From Euryarchaeota archaeon UBA226 (GTDB lineage Archaea > Thermoplasmatota > Poseidoniia > Poseidoniales > Poseidoniaceae), in the NCBI GenBank assembly GCA_002505935.1, contig DAWL01000119.1, positions 1 to 6,143 on the forward strand: DNA of 6,143 nt. Reading direction: 5' to 3'. Shown here one piece after another: positions 1-6,143 of this stretch (its first letter is position 1; the number at the start of each line of letters is the position of its first letter). The notes below the pieces were generated by a model, which was not told the DNA's origin, made no database searches, and was given only the letters and a program-made list of their open reading frames with translations. A program made the position numbers and the translations under genes.

Positions 1-560
1 CCGGGTCCAACTACGGGGCCTGGATGTCTTCTCTGCCACCATCTAGTCGCCATGTAAGTGAGTGGAACCAAAGCAAAACCGAAGAGTCCAATGGCACTGA
101 AAGTATCTCTGGAATCATCCCCATCTGGTTGTGATCTACGGGCGACCACCAAATAAGCGGATAACGCAGTAAGCAGTCCAAAGGTGTTGATTCTTACATC
201 TGTCCAATCCCAAGGAACGCCCCATTCCGCTTGTCCCCAAATAGGTCCACTGGTTATGGCCATCAATCCGAATAACACGCCTGCTTCTGCTGCTGAAACG
301 TGTAACTTCCAACCCCATTCGCTACGCTTTGTAAACCACGCTAGGCTACCAATGAATAGCGCGGTAAAGGCGAACATTGAAGCCCACGCAGAAGGAACGT
401 GCCAGTAGAAAATACGCTGTGCATAAGGGGCATTCATGGTGTCGTTATCGACACCCGGGGCCCACGTGAATCCGAGGATAAGAGCGATACTTGCGATGAC
501 TAGACCAGTCAACCACAGAGCGATTCCGCTGTTCAGCGTTCGCCTCGACATCCCGACCAT
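1..560 (-). CDS. ccmC: Haem exporter/chaperone CcmC of cytochrome c maturation (partial, C-terminus beyond window)
   Basis: CcmC-family membrane protein. In system I cytochrome c maturation it handles haem on the outer face of the membrane and passes it to CcmE. The visible 186 codons run leftward off the window edge; bacterial family members are about 250 residues. The reading begins MVGMSRRTL, followed by a first membrane helix (about 13-33). The diagnostic segment AQRIFYWHVPSAW (47-59) carries His54, which matches the first external haem-ligand His of CcmC. Further helices lie at about 60-76, 89-104 and 125-140. The family's Trp-rich haem-binding motif is present as WGQAEWGVPWDWTDVR (108-123). 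The second ligand His is His179 in WWQRRHPGP (174-182). An in-frame TGA lies 27 bases upstream, so the start is the ATG at 560 or the one at 551; neither has a clear Shine-Dalgarno. It lies 40 bases downstream of the CcmA-CcmB fusion on the same strand, probably one operon. The family call is firm; the exact start is not. Confidence 0.88.
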   Translation of the reverse strand, partial: MVGMSRRTLNSGIALWLTGLVIASIALILGFTWAPGVDNDTMNAPYAQRIFYWHVPSAWASMFAFTALFIGSLAWFTKRSEWGWKLHVSAAEAGVLFGLMAITSGPIWGQAEWGVPWDWTDVRINTFGLLTALSAYLVVARRSQPDGDDSRDTFSAIGLFGFALVPLTYMATRWWQRRHPGPVVGP

Positions 561-600
561 GAGACTGCGTTGACAAGGTTGCTTTCAATTTGTGCTAATG

Positions 601-623
601 TCATGCTCTTCTAACGAGCATGA
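601..623 (-). repeat. Perfect 8-base inverted repeat spanning the stop codon of the ABC gene
   Basis: TCATGCTC (601-608) and GAGCATGA (616-623) are exact reverse complements around a 7-base loop. The mRNA could form a hairpin that includes the last codons and the TGA stop (603-601) of the ABC fusion, just before ccmC. No U-run follows, so it is not a typical terminator; a role in mRNA stability or coupling is only a guess. One such repeat by chance in a window this size would not be surprising. Confidence 0.4.
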
Positions 624-1989
624 GAATCAATGCAAGGGAAATGAAGAGTCCAAACGACCCACCTAACATGGTCCAAACATCTTGTCCGATACCTTCTGTA
701 GCAAGAAGTGTCATCCCTTCAACTGCCAATAACCACGGGAATATCAAGAAAGCCAGCAACATCTGTGCACCTTGTCTAGGACGTGGAAGCCATCGGTGTA
801 CTACCCAAAGGGCAAGGTTCACTCTACTGATCAGTACGCTGATGAGTAGCCCACAAAGCGTCAATTGGAATATATGCATGGCAGATATTTCTGGCAGCCC
901 CTCACCCTGAATCATCATGGCAGCCAATGCTGTGGAAACGGTTCCAAGTATGGGTAACTGTATCGAGATTGCATTAGGTGCCTTGCCTGCGGTCTGTGCG
1001 GCCCACCAAGAACCGACCGCGTTCCTTTCGAGCAGCGATTGTGCAGGCCCGGGAACCAGCCCAATGACTAGAGAGGGAAGCAATACCAAGCCAGTCCATA
1101 ACCGCCAACCACGGTTTCCTGCGATAATCTGAGGGTCTAGAGCAACAACGGTCAAAATGGTCAAAATTGCAGCAATTCCACCACTCATGATAGTTGATTT
1201 AGTCCTAGAATCTTGTTTATTTATCCAGTTTTGATATGTTCTTGCAGGATTGGAATTTTGTGATTCAATACTGGCTTCAGTTGATACTTGGGTACGTGGA
1301 ATATCTCCTGACTCGATAGTCTTGCTACCCTGCCAAGAAATCTTCCTATCGGAATGGGATAGCAATTCCTTGTCGTGACTGGCCAATAGGATTCCATGCC
1401 CCGCGGAAGACAGGCTTTTGAGATGGATAATCAAGGCAGATCTTGAGTGTTCATCCAAGCCTTCATCTGCTTCATCTAACAATACTAATCTAGGCTCGTT
1501 TGAGACCATTGCAGGTATCAGAGATGCAAGGATGCTGACGCGTCTAGACAATCCTGCAGATAGAGTGCCAGTTCTTTCTAGCGCACGGTGCTTGAGGTCC
1601 CATGAAGTGAGTAGGGTTAGCAAGTCTTCAGAAGCGATTTCCTTGCCAGCAAGTCTCGCTGCGAATTGTAGATGTTCCATGATAGTTTCTTCTCCAGTTG
1701 TCGAGTCCTTTTGCAGACACAGTCCGAATGGATTCGCAGATCTTCTTGTTCCAGCATGGTCACATATGGCATGCAATTCATCTCCGGAACGATGTTTGAC
1801 AGTGCCTTGACGTAGCGCTAATATTCCCGCAGCACACTCTATGACGGTCGATTTACCGCAACCATTCTCGCCGCTCAATGCCACAATTTCCCCTGAATGA
1901 ACCCGCAGAGTGAAATCTTCGAGAACCATGTTCAAGCCTCGCATGACAGCAATGTTCTCCAGCGACAAGAGAACTCTAGCTTGGCTCAT
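601..1989 (-). CDS. ccmA-ccmB: Fused ABC transporter: CcmA-like ATPase plus CcmB-like permease (cytochrome c maturation)
   Basis: 462-residue protein with an N-terminal ABC ATPase and a C-terminal membrane domain. The ATPase shows Walker A GENGCGKST (40-48), Q-loop Gln93, signature LSAGLSRR (143-150; close to LSAGQQRR of CcmA but with the Gln lost), Walker B LVLLDEAD (168-175, catalytic Glu173), D-loop GLD (177-179) and switch His205. A hydrophilic linker (about 215-262) follows, then about six membrane helices (264-284, 296-313, 341-361, 370-389, 408-430, 440-458). Between helices 2 and 3, LLERNAVGSWW (319-329) resembles the cytoplasmic loop of CcmB. The stretch around 398-420 (RW..PRPRQGAQMLLAFLIFPWLL) resembles the conserved RGG...LLPL..P segment of CcmB. 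CcmA (about 200 aa) and CcmB (about 220 aa) are normally separate, so the length fits an end-to-end fusion. With CcmC it would drive release of holo-CcmE by ATP hydrolysis. The start ATG has no Shine-Dalgarno. The ABC call is near certain; the CcmB assignment of the second half is good but rests on motif memory and gene context. An unrelated ABC permease is the alternative. Confidence 0.82.
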   Translation of the reverse strand: MSQARVLLSLENIAVMRGLNMVLEDFTLRVHSGEIVALSGENGCGKSTVIECAAGILALRQGTVKHRSGDELHAICDHAGTRRSANPFGLCLQKDSTTGEETIMEHLQFAARLAGKEIASEDLLTLLTSWDLKHRALERTGTLSAGLSRRVSILASLIPAMVSNEPRLVLLDEADEGLDEHSRSALIIHLKSLSSAGHGILLASHDKELLSHSDRKISWQGSKTIESGDIPRTQVSTEASIESQNSNPARTYQNWINKQDSRTKSTIMSGGIAAILTILTVVALDPQIIAGNRGWRLWTGLVLLPSLVIGLVPGPAQSLLERNAVGSWWAAQTAGKAPNAISIQLPILGTVSTALAAMMIQGEGLPEISAMHIFQLTLCGLLISVLISRVNLALWVVHRWLPRPRQGAQMLLAFLIFPWLLAVEGMTLLATEGIGQDVWTMLGGSFGLFISLALILMLVRRA

Positions 1990-2104
1990 CGGAACTTACG
2001 AGGGCTGAATTGGGGATGAACTCTCTCCTTCGCGCTTCAGTTGCAATAATTGCTATCGAGATGATAGGAGTACTCAAGTCGAAAGCGCCTGTACGGGCAC
2101 TTAG
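1990..2104. promoter_or_regulatory. Divergent intergenic region, presumed back-to-back promoters
   Basis: These 115 bases separate the leftward haem operon from the rightward rhomboid gene, so both promoters must lie here or just inside the genes. I see no canonical archaeal TATA box (TTTAWATA-like) and no Shine-Dalgarno in front of either ATG. The most AT-rich spot is TTGCAATAATTGCTAT (2041-2056) near the midpoint. It is about 57 bases from each start codon, so it could serve as a weak shared TATA/BRE region for both directions. An imperfect palindrome, GCCTGTACGGGC (2087-2098, one mismatched pair), ends 6 bases before the rhomboid ATG. The assignment rests on gene layout, not on a recognised box. 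Confidence 0.5.
2043..2053. repeat. Perfect palindrome GCAATAATTGC, candidate operator or promoter element
   Basis: GCAAT and ATTGC flank a single central A at position 2048, within one base of the midpoint of the divergent intergenic region. Its symmetry and central position fit a regulator site or a bidirectional promoter element. An 11-base palindrome alone is weak evidence. Confidence 0.35.
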
Positions 2105-3151
2105 ATGGTCTATTTCGTCTCACCACTGTGGCAGTTCTTTGAACCAGCAGAGTGGTTGATGTTGGTGGCGATGTTGTTTGCTGCTGGGATTCCATATTAC
2201 ATGGCAATTAGAGATAAGACCAGCCTTGCTTTAGCAACCACGCTCTCGATACTTCTAGTCTATGTCGTTCAGACAATGACATGGATTCTATGGTGGCTTG
2301 GCCTAGGTTGGCACGACCCACTTTTCGCCTTGGTTGCAGTTCCTGACCTTATCGTTCATCCCGGCGAATGGCATCGCTTCTTCAGCGCCGCTTGGATTCA
2401 CAGTCCGAGGGATGCGACTCATGTTCTTGGAAATGCTCTGATAATCGCCTTGGTTGGAGTTCCATTAGAGCAACGACTTGGCCGTAAGCGATTCATGTTG
2501 GTCTATCTAGTCGGGGCATTTGCCGGTAATCTTGCTTGGTGTTTGGCAAATCTCGGTGAGATAATGTTCGGTTTGGGTGCATCAGGAGCTGCTTTTGGTC
2601 TACTAGGAGTGTATTTGGCTGCATGGCCCAAAGATGAAATCGAGTTTCCATTGATCCTAATCAGGCCATGGCCGGTGCAGTTGATCGCTATGCTGTATTT
2701 TGCCATGGAAGTAGCAAGAGCATGGGCGGTTCATGGGCTATCTCAACCTTCACATGTGGCACACGTTGCGCACCTCTCTGGTTTTCTGGTCTGTTATGCC
2801 ATTGGACGGCCTGTGGCTAGAGGCGGGCCAGTTGCGCCAGATACCAGAGATTCCGGTCCTAGTCAAGCGGGGGCTATCGAAGCAGCCAGAAACCAACGTC
2901 GAGGCGGAATGGCCTCTATGGAAGATGATCCATGGGAAGGTTCTGAACATCCTTTGAGCGAAAAGGCCCAACATACCTTGCAACGTTTACGTAAAGAAGG
3001 TGATGAGTTAGAGACCCGCGAAGCTTGGTTGGAACGCCTCGCAGAGCAAGCACAATGCCCCCTATGTGGTAGTGAATTGAGGCTTATGGGAGAGGCGGGA
3101 AATCATACCATCAATTGCCACGACAAGTCTAAACATTTCTCATGGCCTTAG
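2105..3151 (+). CDS. Rhomboid-family intramembrane serine protease with C-terminal zinc-ribbon-like tail
   Basis: 348-residue polytopic protein that should cleave transmembrane substrates within the membrane. The rhomboid core is clear: WHRFFSAAWIHS in loop L1 (89-100), the HxxxN motif as H106-N110, EQRLG (122-126), nucleophile Ser160 in GASG (158-161) and catalytic His223 in AHLSGF (222-227). About seven helices are visible: 17-35, 41-68, 105-122, 130-148, 158-174, 191-208 and 217-234. That is one extra N-terminal helix before the six-helix core; basic residues after the first and last helices put the C-terminus in the cytoplasm. After residue 240 comes a polar linker (240-285), a charged, probably helical segment (284-316), and a short CPLCG (318-322) ... 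NCHD (337-340) module that looks like a small zinc ribbon. The ATG at 2105 directly follows an in-frame TAG, so this is the earliest possible start; no Shine-Dalgarno precedes it. The substrate is unknown. It probably shares a transcript with the subtilase downstream. The family call is firm. Confidence 0.92.
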   Translation: MVYFVSPLWQFFEPAEWLMLVAMLFAAGIPYYMAIRDKTSLALATTLSILLVYVVQTMTWILWWLGLGWHDPLFALVAVPDLIVHPGEWHRFFSAAWIHSPRDATHVLGNALIIALVGVPLEQRLGRKRFMLVYLVGAFAGNLAWCLANLGEIMFGLGASGAAFGLLGVYLAAWPKDEIEFPLILIRPWPVQLIAMLYFAMEVARAWAVHGLSQPSHVAHVAHLSGFLVCYAIGRPVARGGPVAPDTRDSGPSQAGAIEAARNQRRGGMASMEDDPWEGSEHPLSEKAQHTLQRLRKEGDELETREAWLERLAEQAQCPLCGSELRLMGEAGNHTINCHDKSKHFSWP

Positions 3152-3155
3152 ACCT

Positions 3156-3172
3156 GACGTCCGTAGGACGTC
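3156..3172. repeat. Perfect 7-base inverted repeat between rhomboid and subtilase genes
   Basis: GACGTCC (3156-3162) and GGACGTC (3166-3172) flank a 3-base spacer, GTA. It begins 4 bases after the rhomboid stop codon. As RNA it would form a compact GC-rich hairpin; as DNA it contains the palindrome GACGTC twice, which could be a protein-binding site. No T-run follows, so it is not a typical archaeal terminator. Its position argues that the subtilase starts downstream of it. Confidence 0.45.
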
Positions 3173-3216
3173 TACGGGCAATGCTCAAAGCAGGAGGGGT
3201 TTTGGAAAATATTCGT

Positions 3217-3223
3217 GGAGGTG
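3217..3223 (+). promoter_or_regulatory. Strong Shine-Dalgarno GGAGGTG deciding the subtilase start
   Basis: GGAGGTG is a full match to the expected complement of the 16S rRNA 3' end. It lies 5 bases before an in-frame TTG (3229) and 11 bases before an in-frame GTG (3235). Both starts sit directly in front of a good signal peptide. The in-frame ATGs at 3142 and 3181 lack such a site. Confidence 0.55.
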
Positions 3224-3228
3224 CTTGT

Positions 3229-6143
3229 TTGAGCGTGACATCCAGTTCTAAGGTCTTCACAGCAGTCCTATTGGCCCTGTTGATGGTTCCTCTGCACGCA
3301 CCTACTTCTGATGTGGAGGAAGAGATGCATGATTCACTGCGCTTCGTTGAACCGATGCCTCATGATTCTGCTCCAATATTGATGTGTGATTCAGATACAC
3401 CATGCAAAGTTTCCAACCGGATGTATCAGAGGGAAGGGCGCCCTGCTTCTGAGGAGTGGGGGTGGTGGTTCTCCTACAGCCCTGATGTGGATTCGAATGG
3501 TATGGATGACCGTCTACAGCGATTGTTGGATGGCCGATTTGAATCGTTCAGCCCAACAGCGATTATCGGTCCTGATGGAAGAAAGACAGTCGCAATAGTG
3601 GTCGATTGGGCATGGCATCCCGGGGAAAGTGAGCAGACTGCATTGAAGGAAGTATTGGATTCCCATGGTTGGGTTGGAACTGAAGGAGGTGCTTGGTGGC
3701 AAGTATTGACTTCCATCGACAGCATAACTGTCGACAAGGTTCCTGTGAGTGCCCTTATCGACATCTGGTCCTTACATGGCGTGGTTGTTGTTGAACAACA
3801 GAACGTCATGGTACCTTTCCTCGATACCGCCACGCCTTCAGTTCTTGCAAGAGCAGGCGAGATCTATGCAAACAGTGCACATGAGAAGGGATTCACCGGT
3901 AGTGGCGTGGTTATCGCTATCCTTGATACTGGAGTTGACAATGAACATCGTTCCTTGAATGACTTCGATGATATCGATGATGAGCCTGACCTTTCAGCGA
4001 CTTCGTACGACGATCAGAAGTGGGTTGCTGGCTTCGATGCGACTTCTACCACCTCGATCAAGGATGGAACAGAAGACCCAGATGATGCTCAGGGACATGG
4101 TTCGCATTGTGCGGGAATTGCTCTCGGTACTGGCGATTCCAGTCGCCTCCACATGGGAGCGGCTCCAGGTGCTTATCTTGTCGATGTAAAGGTCCTAACC
4201 GATGTTGGGGGGACAAATTCTCAGAACTCTGTCGCCGGAATTCAATGGGTTATCGATAATCGGAATACTAACTGGGGCAACAATGCAAGCAGCATAGGTA
4301 TCCAAATCGCTTCCATGTCATTCGGTAGCGTTGGTAACCCGGCAGACCAAAGTGATACTGGAAACAATGGGACTGAATCCAGTGCTGAGAATCGAGCAGT
4401 CAACAATGCCAGTGCCAATGGTGTCGTTATGGTTGCAGCGATGGGCAATGATGGCAAGCGTCGAGTACCTTCTCCAGCAGCGGCTGACAGTGCGATAACA
4501 GTTGCAGCTGTGAACAACAGAGATACCGTAAACCGCAGCGATGATACCATTGCTTCCTACTCCAATTATGGCCCTAGAGATGATGACAATGATGGTGATT
4601 CTTGGGATGAACTGAAGCCGGATGTAGCAGCTCCTGGTTCAAACATCAAGTCGGTCAGCGCGAACAGCGACCCAGTATTCCCTGGCCAATCAAGAGGAGT
4701 TGCCGACAATGAGTATGAGAATCTCGATGGAACCAGTATGGCCACTCCATTGGTCTCAGGTGTTATCGCGTTGATGTTAGAGGCTAATCCGACATTAACT
4801 CCGCAAGAGGTCAAAGATCTGATTCGAAATTACAGTCAGGTTCAGGGTTCCGCCTCTGAGCCTTCAGTTTCCGACAAGTGGAACAACAAATGGGGTTTCG
4901 GTCTTATTGACGCATCATGTCTGGTAGACGTAGCCAGAGGATTGGAATGTGAAGGCTTGGTCAGTGGAGGTGGTCCGCCTCCTCCACCACCGTCAGATAA
5001 TGGAACTGGAATAGTGGTAAACATCACTTCTCCCAACAATGGTAGTTGGATGATTAGTGAGAAGATGACTCGTATCAAAGGAAGTTGGATTGAAGAGTTA
5101 GGAGATCGAACATTCGAGGATGTCTATATTCGTATGACAAGAGATGGTGAGGATTTGATGCCTTGGACCAAGGCTGGTGGGGGTGCAGGAAATTGGCTCA
5201 TCGATTTCAAGCCTGATGCTTTATGGGGTAATGGAGAGATAGCTTGGATTGAAGTAAAGGCCAAAGACCAATTGGGCGATTGGTCGGAATCAGCATTTGC
5301 TAATGTCAAGATTGGCGAACACAAGGTTACTTTCACATCTCCCAGCGGACATGATTCACTAGTTGGAGAAGTCACCTTTGGTGGAACTTGGGAGGGAATT
5401 GAACCTACAGGGATACAGTATCGAGTCGATGCGGGAGATTGGTCTGTTGGAGATGGATTGACAACGGTCGATTATGGAAGTGGAACTTGGAGTTTTGAGT
5501 GGGATTCTGAAATGGTCACAGATGGTACTCATCGTGTCACTGTACGTATGGAGAATGCGAGCGGGTATTTCTCTGAAGAATTACGTCGTTCCTTCGTCGT
5601 CGATAATGAGCCTCCCGCACCAGAACTAAGCATTCTAGGTAGTGTTAGTGTATTGCAACACGGAGTGCCAGTTTCTGAGGCACTAACTTTGACTAATCTT
5701 CTGATTGAACTTGATATCATCAACGACGGAGATTCTGCAGCTAAGGACCTCAAGGTTCGATTGAATACAGGTCCAGATACATCACCAATAGACATCAATG
5801 TGGCCTACCTAGATTCTGGTGATGTTAAGAAGGTGTCATTCATCTGGAAACCGCTGAAAGCCGGACAAACAAATCTCAGTTTACAGGTCGACCCATCTAG
5901 AGAACAGGGCGAATACGATGTCTCGGATAATGAGTTCACATTTTCTTTCAATGTACTGGATAGACCTGATGCGGTTGATTTGACAATGTTGGAAGGAGCC
6001 TGTCTCACCGAGCCCACTATTCCACTTCCCAACAGGAAATTTGACCTCAATTGCAGGATTGATAACCTCGGAAAGAGAGATGCAGTTGACGTAGATTTGT
6101 CATTGTTGGTTTTGACTGACGATGGCAAGTGGGATCCAATAAC
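3229..6143 (+). CDS. Large secreted S8 subtilisin-like serine protease with C-terminal beta-domain repeats (partial, 3' end beyond window)
   Basis: Exported endopeptidase; 971 codons are visible and the frame is still open at the window edge. With the TTG start at 3229, Lys8 and hydrophobic residues 9-22 form a signal peptide ending at about HA24. Residues 25-210 look like a propeptide: a calcium-loop-like DVDSNGMDDRL (86-96) and a segment ending in GVVVVEQQ that resembles the end of an I9 inhibitor domain. The catalytic domain (about 222-570) has Asp233 in ILDTGVD, His290 in GHGSHCAG, oxyanion Asn407 in AAMGNDG and Ser503 in GTSMATP, so it should be active. DDDNDGDSWDE (451-461) is a second likely calcium loop. 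Cys564 and Cys574 could form a disulfide. A GGG plus six-proline linker (580-588) leads to beta-rich modules at about 592-695, 697-795, 798-913 (CARDB-like) and from 914. Alternative starts are ATG 3142 (overlapping the rhomboid by 10 bases), ATG 3181 and GTG 3235; the first two would give an unusually long leader. Its target could be marine protein or cell-surface substrate. The family is certain; the start and the tail domain names are less so. Confidence 0.9.
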   Translation, partial: MSVTSSSKVFTAVLLALLMVPLHAPTSDVEEEMHDSLRFVEPMPHDSAPILMCDSDTPCKVSNRMYQREGRPASEEWGWWFSYSPDVDSNGMDDRLQRLLDGRFESFSPTAIIGPDGRKTVAIVVDWAWHPGESEQTALKEVLDSHGWVGTEGGAWWQVLTSIDSITVDKVPVSALIDIWSLHGVVVVEQQNVMVPFLDTATPSVLARAGEIYANSAHEKGFTGSGVVIAILDTGVDNEHRSLNDFDDIDDEPDLSATSYDDQKWVAGFDATSTTSIKDGTEDPDDAQGHGSHCAGIALGTGDSSRLHMGAAPGAYLVDVKVLTDVGGTNSQNSVAGIQWVIDNRNTNWGNNASSIGIQIASMSFGSVGNPADQSDTGNNGTESSAENRAVNNASANGVVMVAAMGNDGKRRVPSPAAADSAITVAAVNNRDTVNRSDDTIASYSNYGPRDDDNDGDSWDELKPDVAAPGSNIKSVSANSDPVFPGQSRGVADNEYENLDGTSMATPLVSGVIALMLEANPTLTPQEVKDLIRNYSQVQGSASEPSVSDKWNNKWGFGLIDASCLVDVARGLECEGLVSGGGPPPPPPSDNGTGIVVNITSPNNGSWMISEKMTRIKGSWIEELGDRTFEDVYIRMTRDGEDLMPWTKAGGGAGNWLIDFKPDALWGNGEIAWIEVKAKDQLGDWSESAFANVKIGEHKVTFTSPSGHDSLVGEVTFGGTWEGIEPTGIQYRVDAGDWSVGDGLTTVDYGSGTWSFEWDSEMVTDGTHRVTVRMENASGYFSEELRRSFVVDNEPPAPELSILGSVSVLQHGVPVSEALTLTNLLIELDIINDGDSAAKDLKVRLNTGPDTSPIDINVAYLDSGDVKKVSFIWKPLKAGQTNLSLQVDPSREQGEYDVSDNEFTFSFNVLDRPDAVDLTMLEGACLTEPTIPLPNRKFDLNCRIDNLGKRDAVDVDLSLLVLTDDGKWDPI

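Noticed and set aside
533..604. A short leftward reading frame whose ATG overlaps the ABC gene stop as ATGA (23 codons, MTLAQIES...)
   Set aside because: The ATGA overlap looks like translational coupling, but the frame stops after 23 codons inside ccmC, is out of frame with it and shows no recognisable features.
1418..1810. A 130-codon open frame on the + strand
   Set aside because: It lies wholly antisense to the ATPase domain of the ABC fusion, whose motifs are intact; composition is shadow-like (Ser/Arg/Cys-rich), with no domain.
2092..3180. The 8-mer TACGGGCA shortly before two ATGs (2092-2099 and 3173-3180)
   Set aside because: A pair of 8-mers is close to chance expectation, the spacing to the ATG differs (5 versus 0 bases), and the second ATG (3181) is probably not the real start.
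3142..3181. ATG starts for the subtilase overlapping or close to the rhomboid end
   Set aside because: No Shine-Dalgarno, and they would put about 16-29 extra residues in front of a signal peptide that is otherwise normal from 3229 or 3235.
3474..3833. A 119-codon open frame on the - strand
   Set aside because: Antisense to the subtilase propeptide region; low-complexity Ser/Thr-rich translation with no start signal or domain.
5805..6128. A 107-codon open frame on the - strand
   Set aside because: Antisense to the continuous subtilase frame, which reads through as coherent beta-domain sequence.
1..6143. CRISPR arrays, insertion sequences, tRNA or rRNA genes
   Set aside because: No regularly spaced repeats, transposase-like frames, terminal inverted repeats or tRNA-like segments were seen; nearly all the window is accounted for by four genes.

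Overview
The window looks like chromosomal DNA from an archaeon, most likely a marine planktonic euryarchaeon of the Poseidoniales (Marine Group II) or a close relative. This is inferred from four things: a cytochrome c maturation module lying next to a rhomboid protease and a very large acidic, Asp-rich secreted subtilase; moderate base composition; tight gene packing; and mostly SD-less starts. No rRNA or other phylogenetic marker is present, so the assignment is tentative.

Layout. The left third (1-1989) is transcribed leftward and holds two haem-handling genes. First in transcription order is a long ABC transporter gene (1989-601) that fuses a CcmA-like ATPase to a CcmB-like membrane permease. 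After a 40-base gap comes ccmC (560 to beyond position 1), which is cut by the window edge. Together they look like the CcmABC haem-handling complex of system I cytochrome c maturation, encoded here in two polypeptides instead of three.

A 115-base divergent intergenic region (1990-2104) separates this operon from the rightward genes. It has a perfect 11-base palindrome almost exactly at its midpoint.

The right two thirds are transcribed rightward and encode two proteases. One is an intramembrane rhomboid serine protease with an extra N-terminal helix and a cytoplasmic zinc-ribbon-like tail (2105-3151). The other is a large exported S8 subtilase (from about 3229 to beyond 6143). It has a signal peptide, a propeptide-like region, a complete Asp/His/Asn/Ser catalytic set, a glycine/proline linker and at least four beta-sandwich-type repeats, and it continues past the window. 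The 77 bases between the two proteases contain a perfect 7-base inverted repeat and a strong Shine-Dalgarno sequence that favours a non-ATG start.

The haem genes and the protease genes probably serve separate functions. The rhomboid and subtilase share strand and close spacing, so they may be co-transcribed and could be functionally linked, but the sequence does not show this. No mobile elements, CRISPR arrays, tRNAs or rRNAs were seen.
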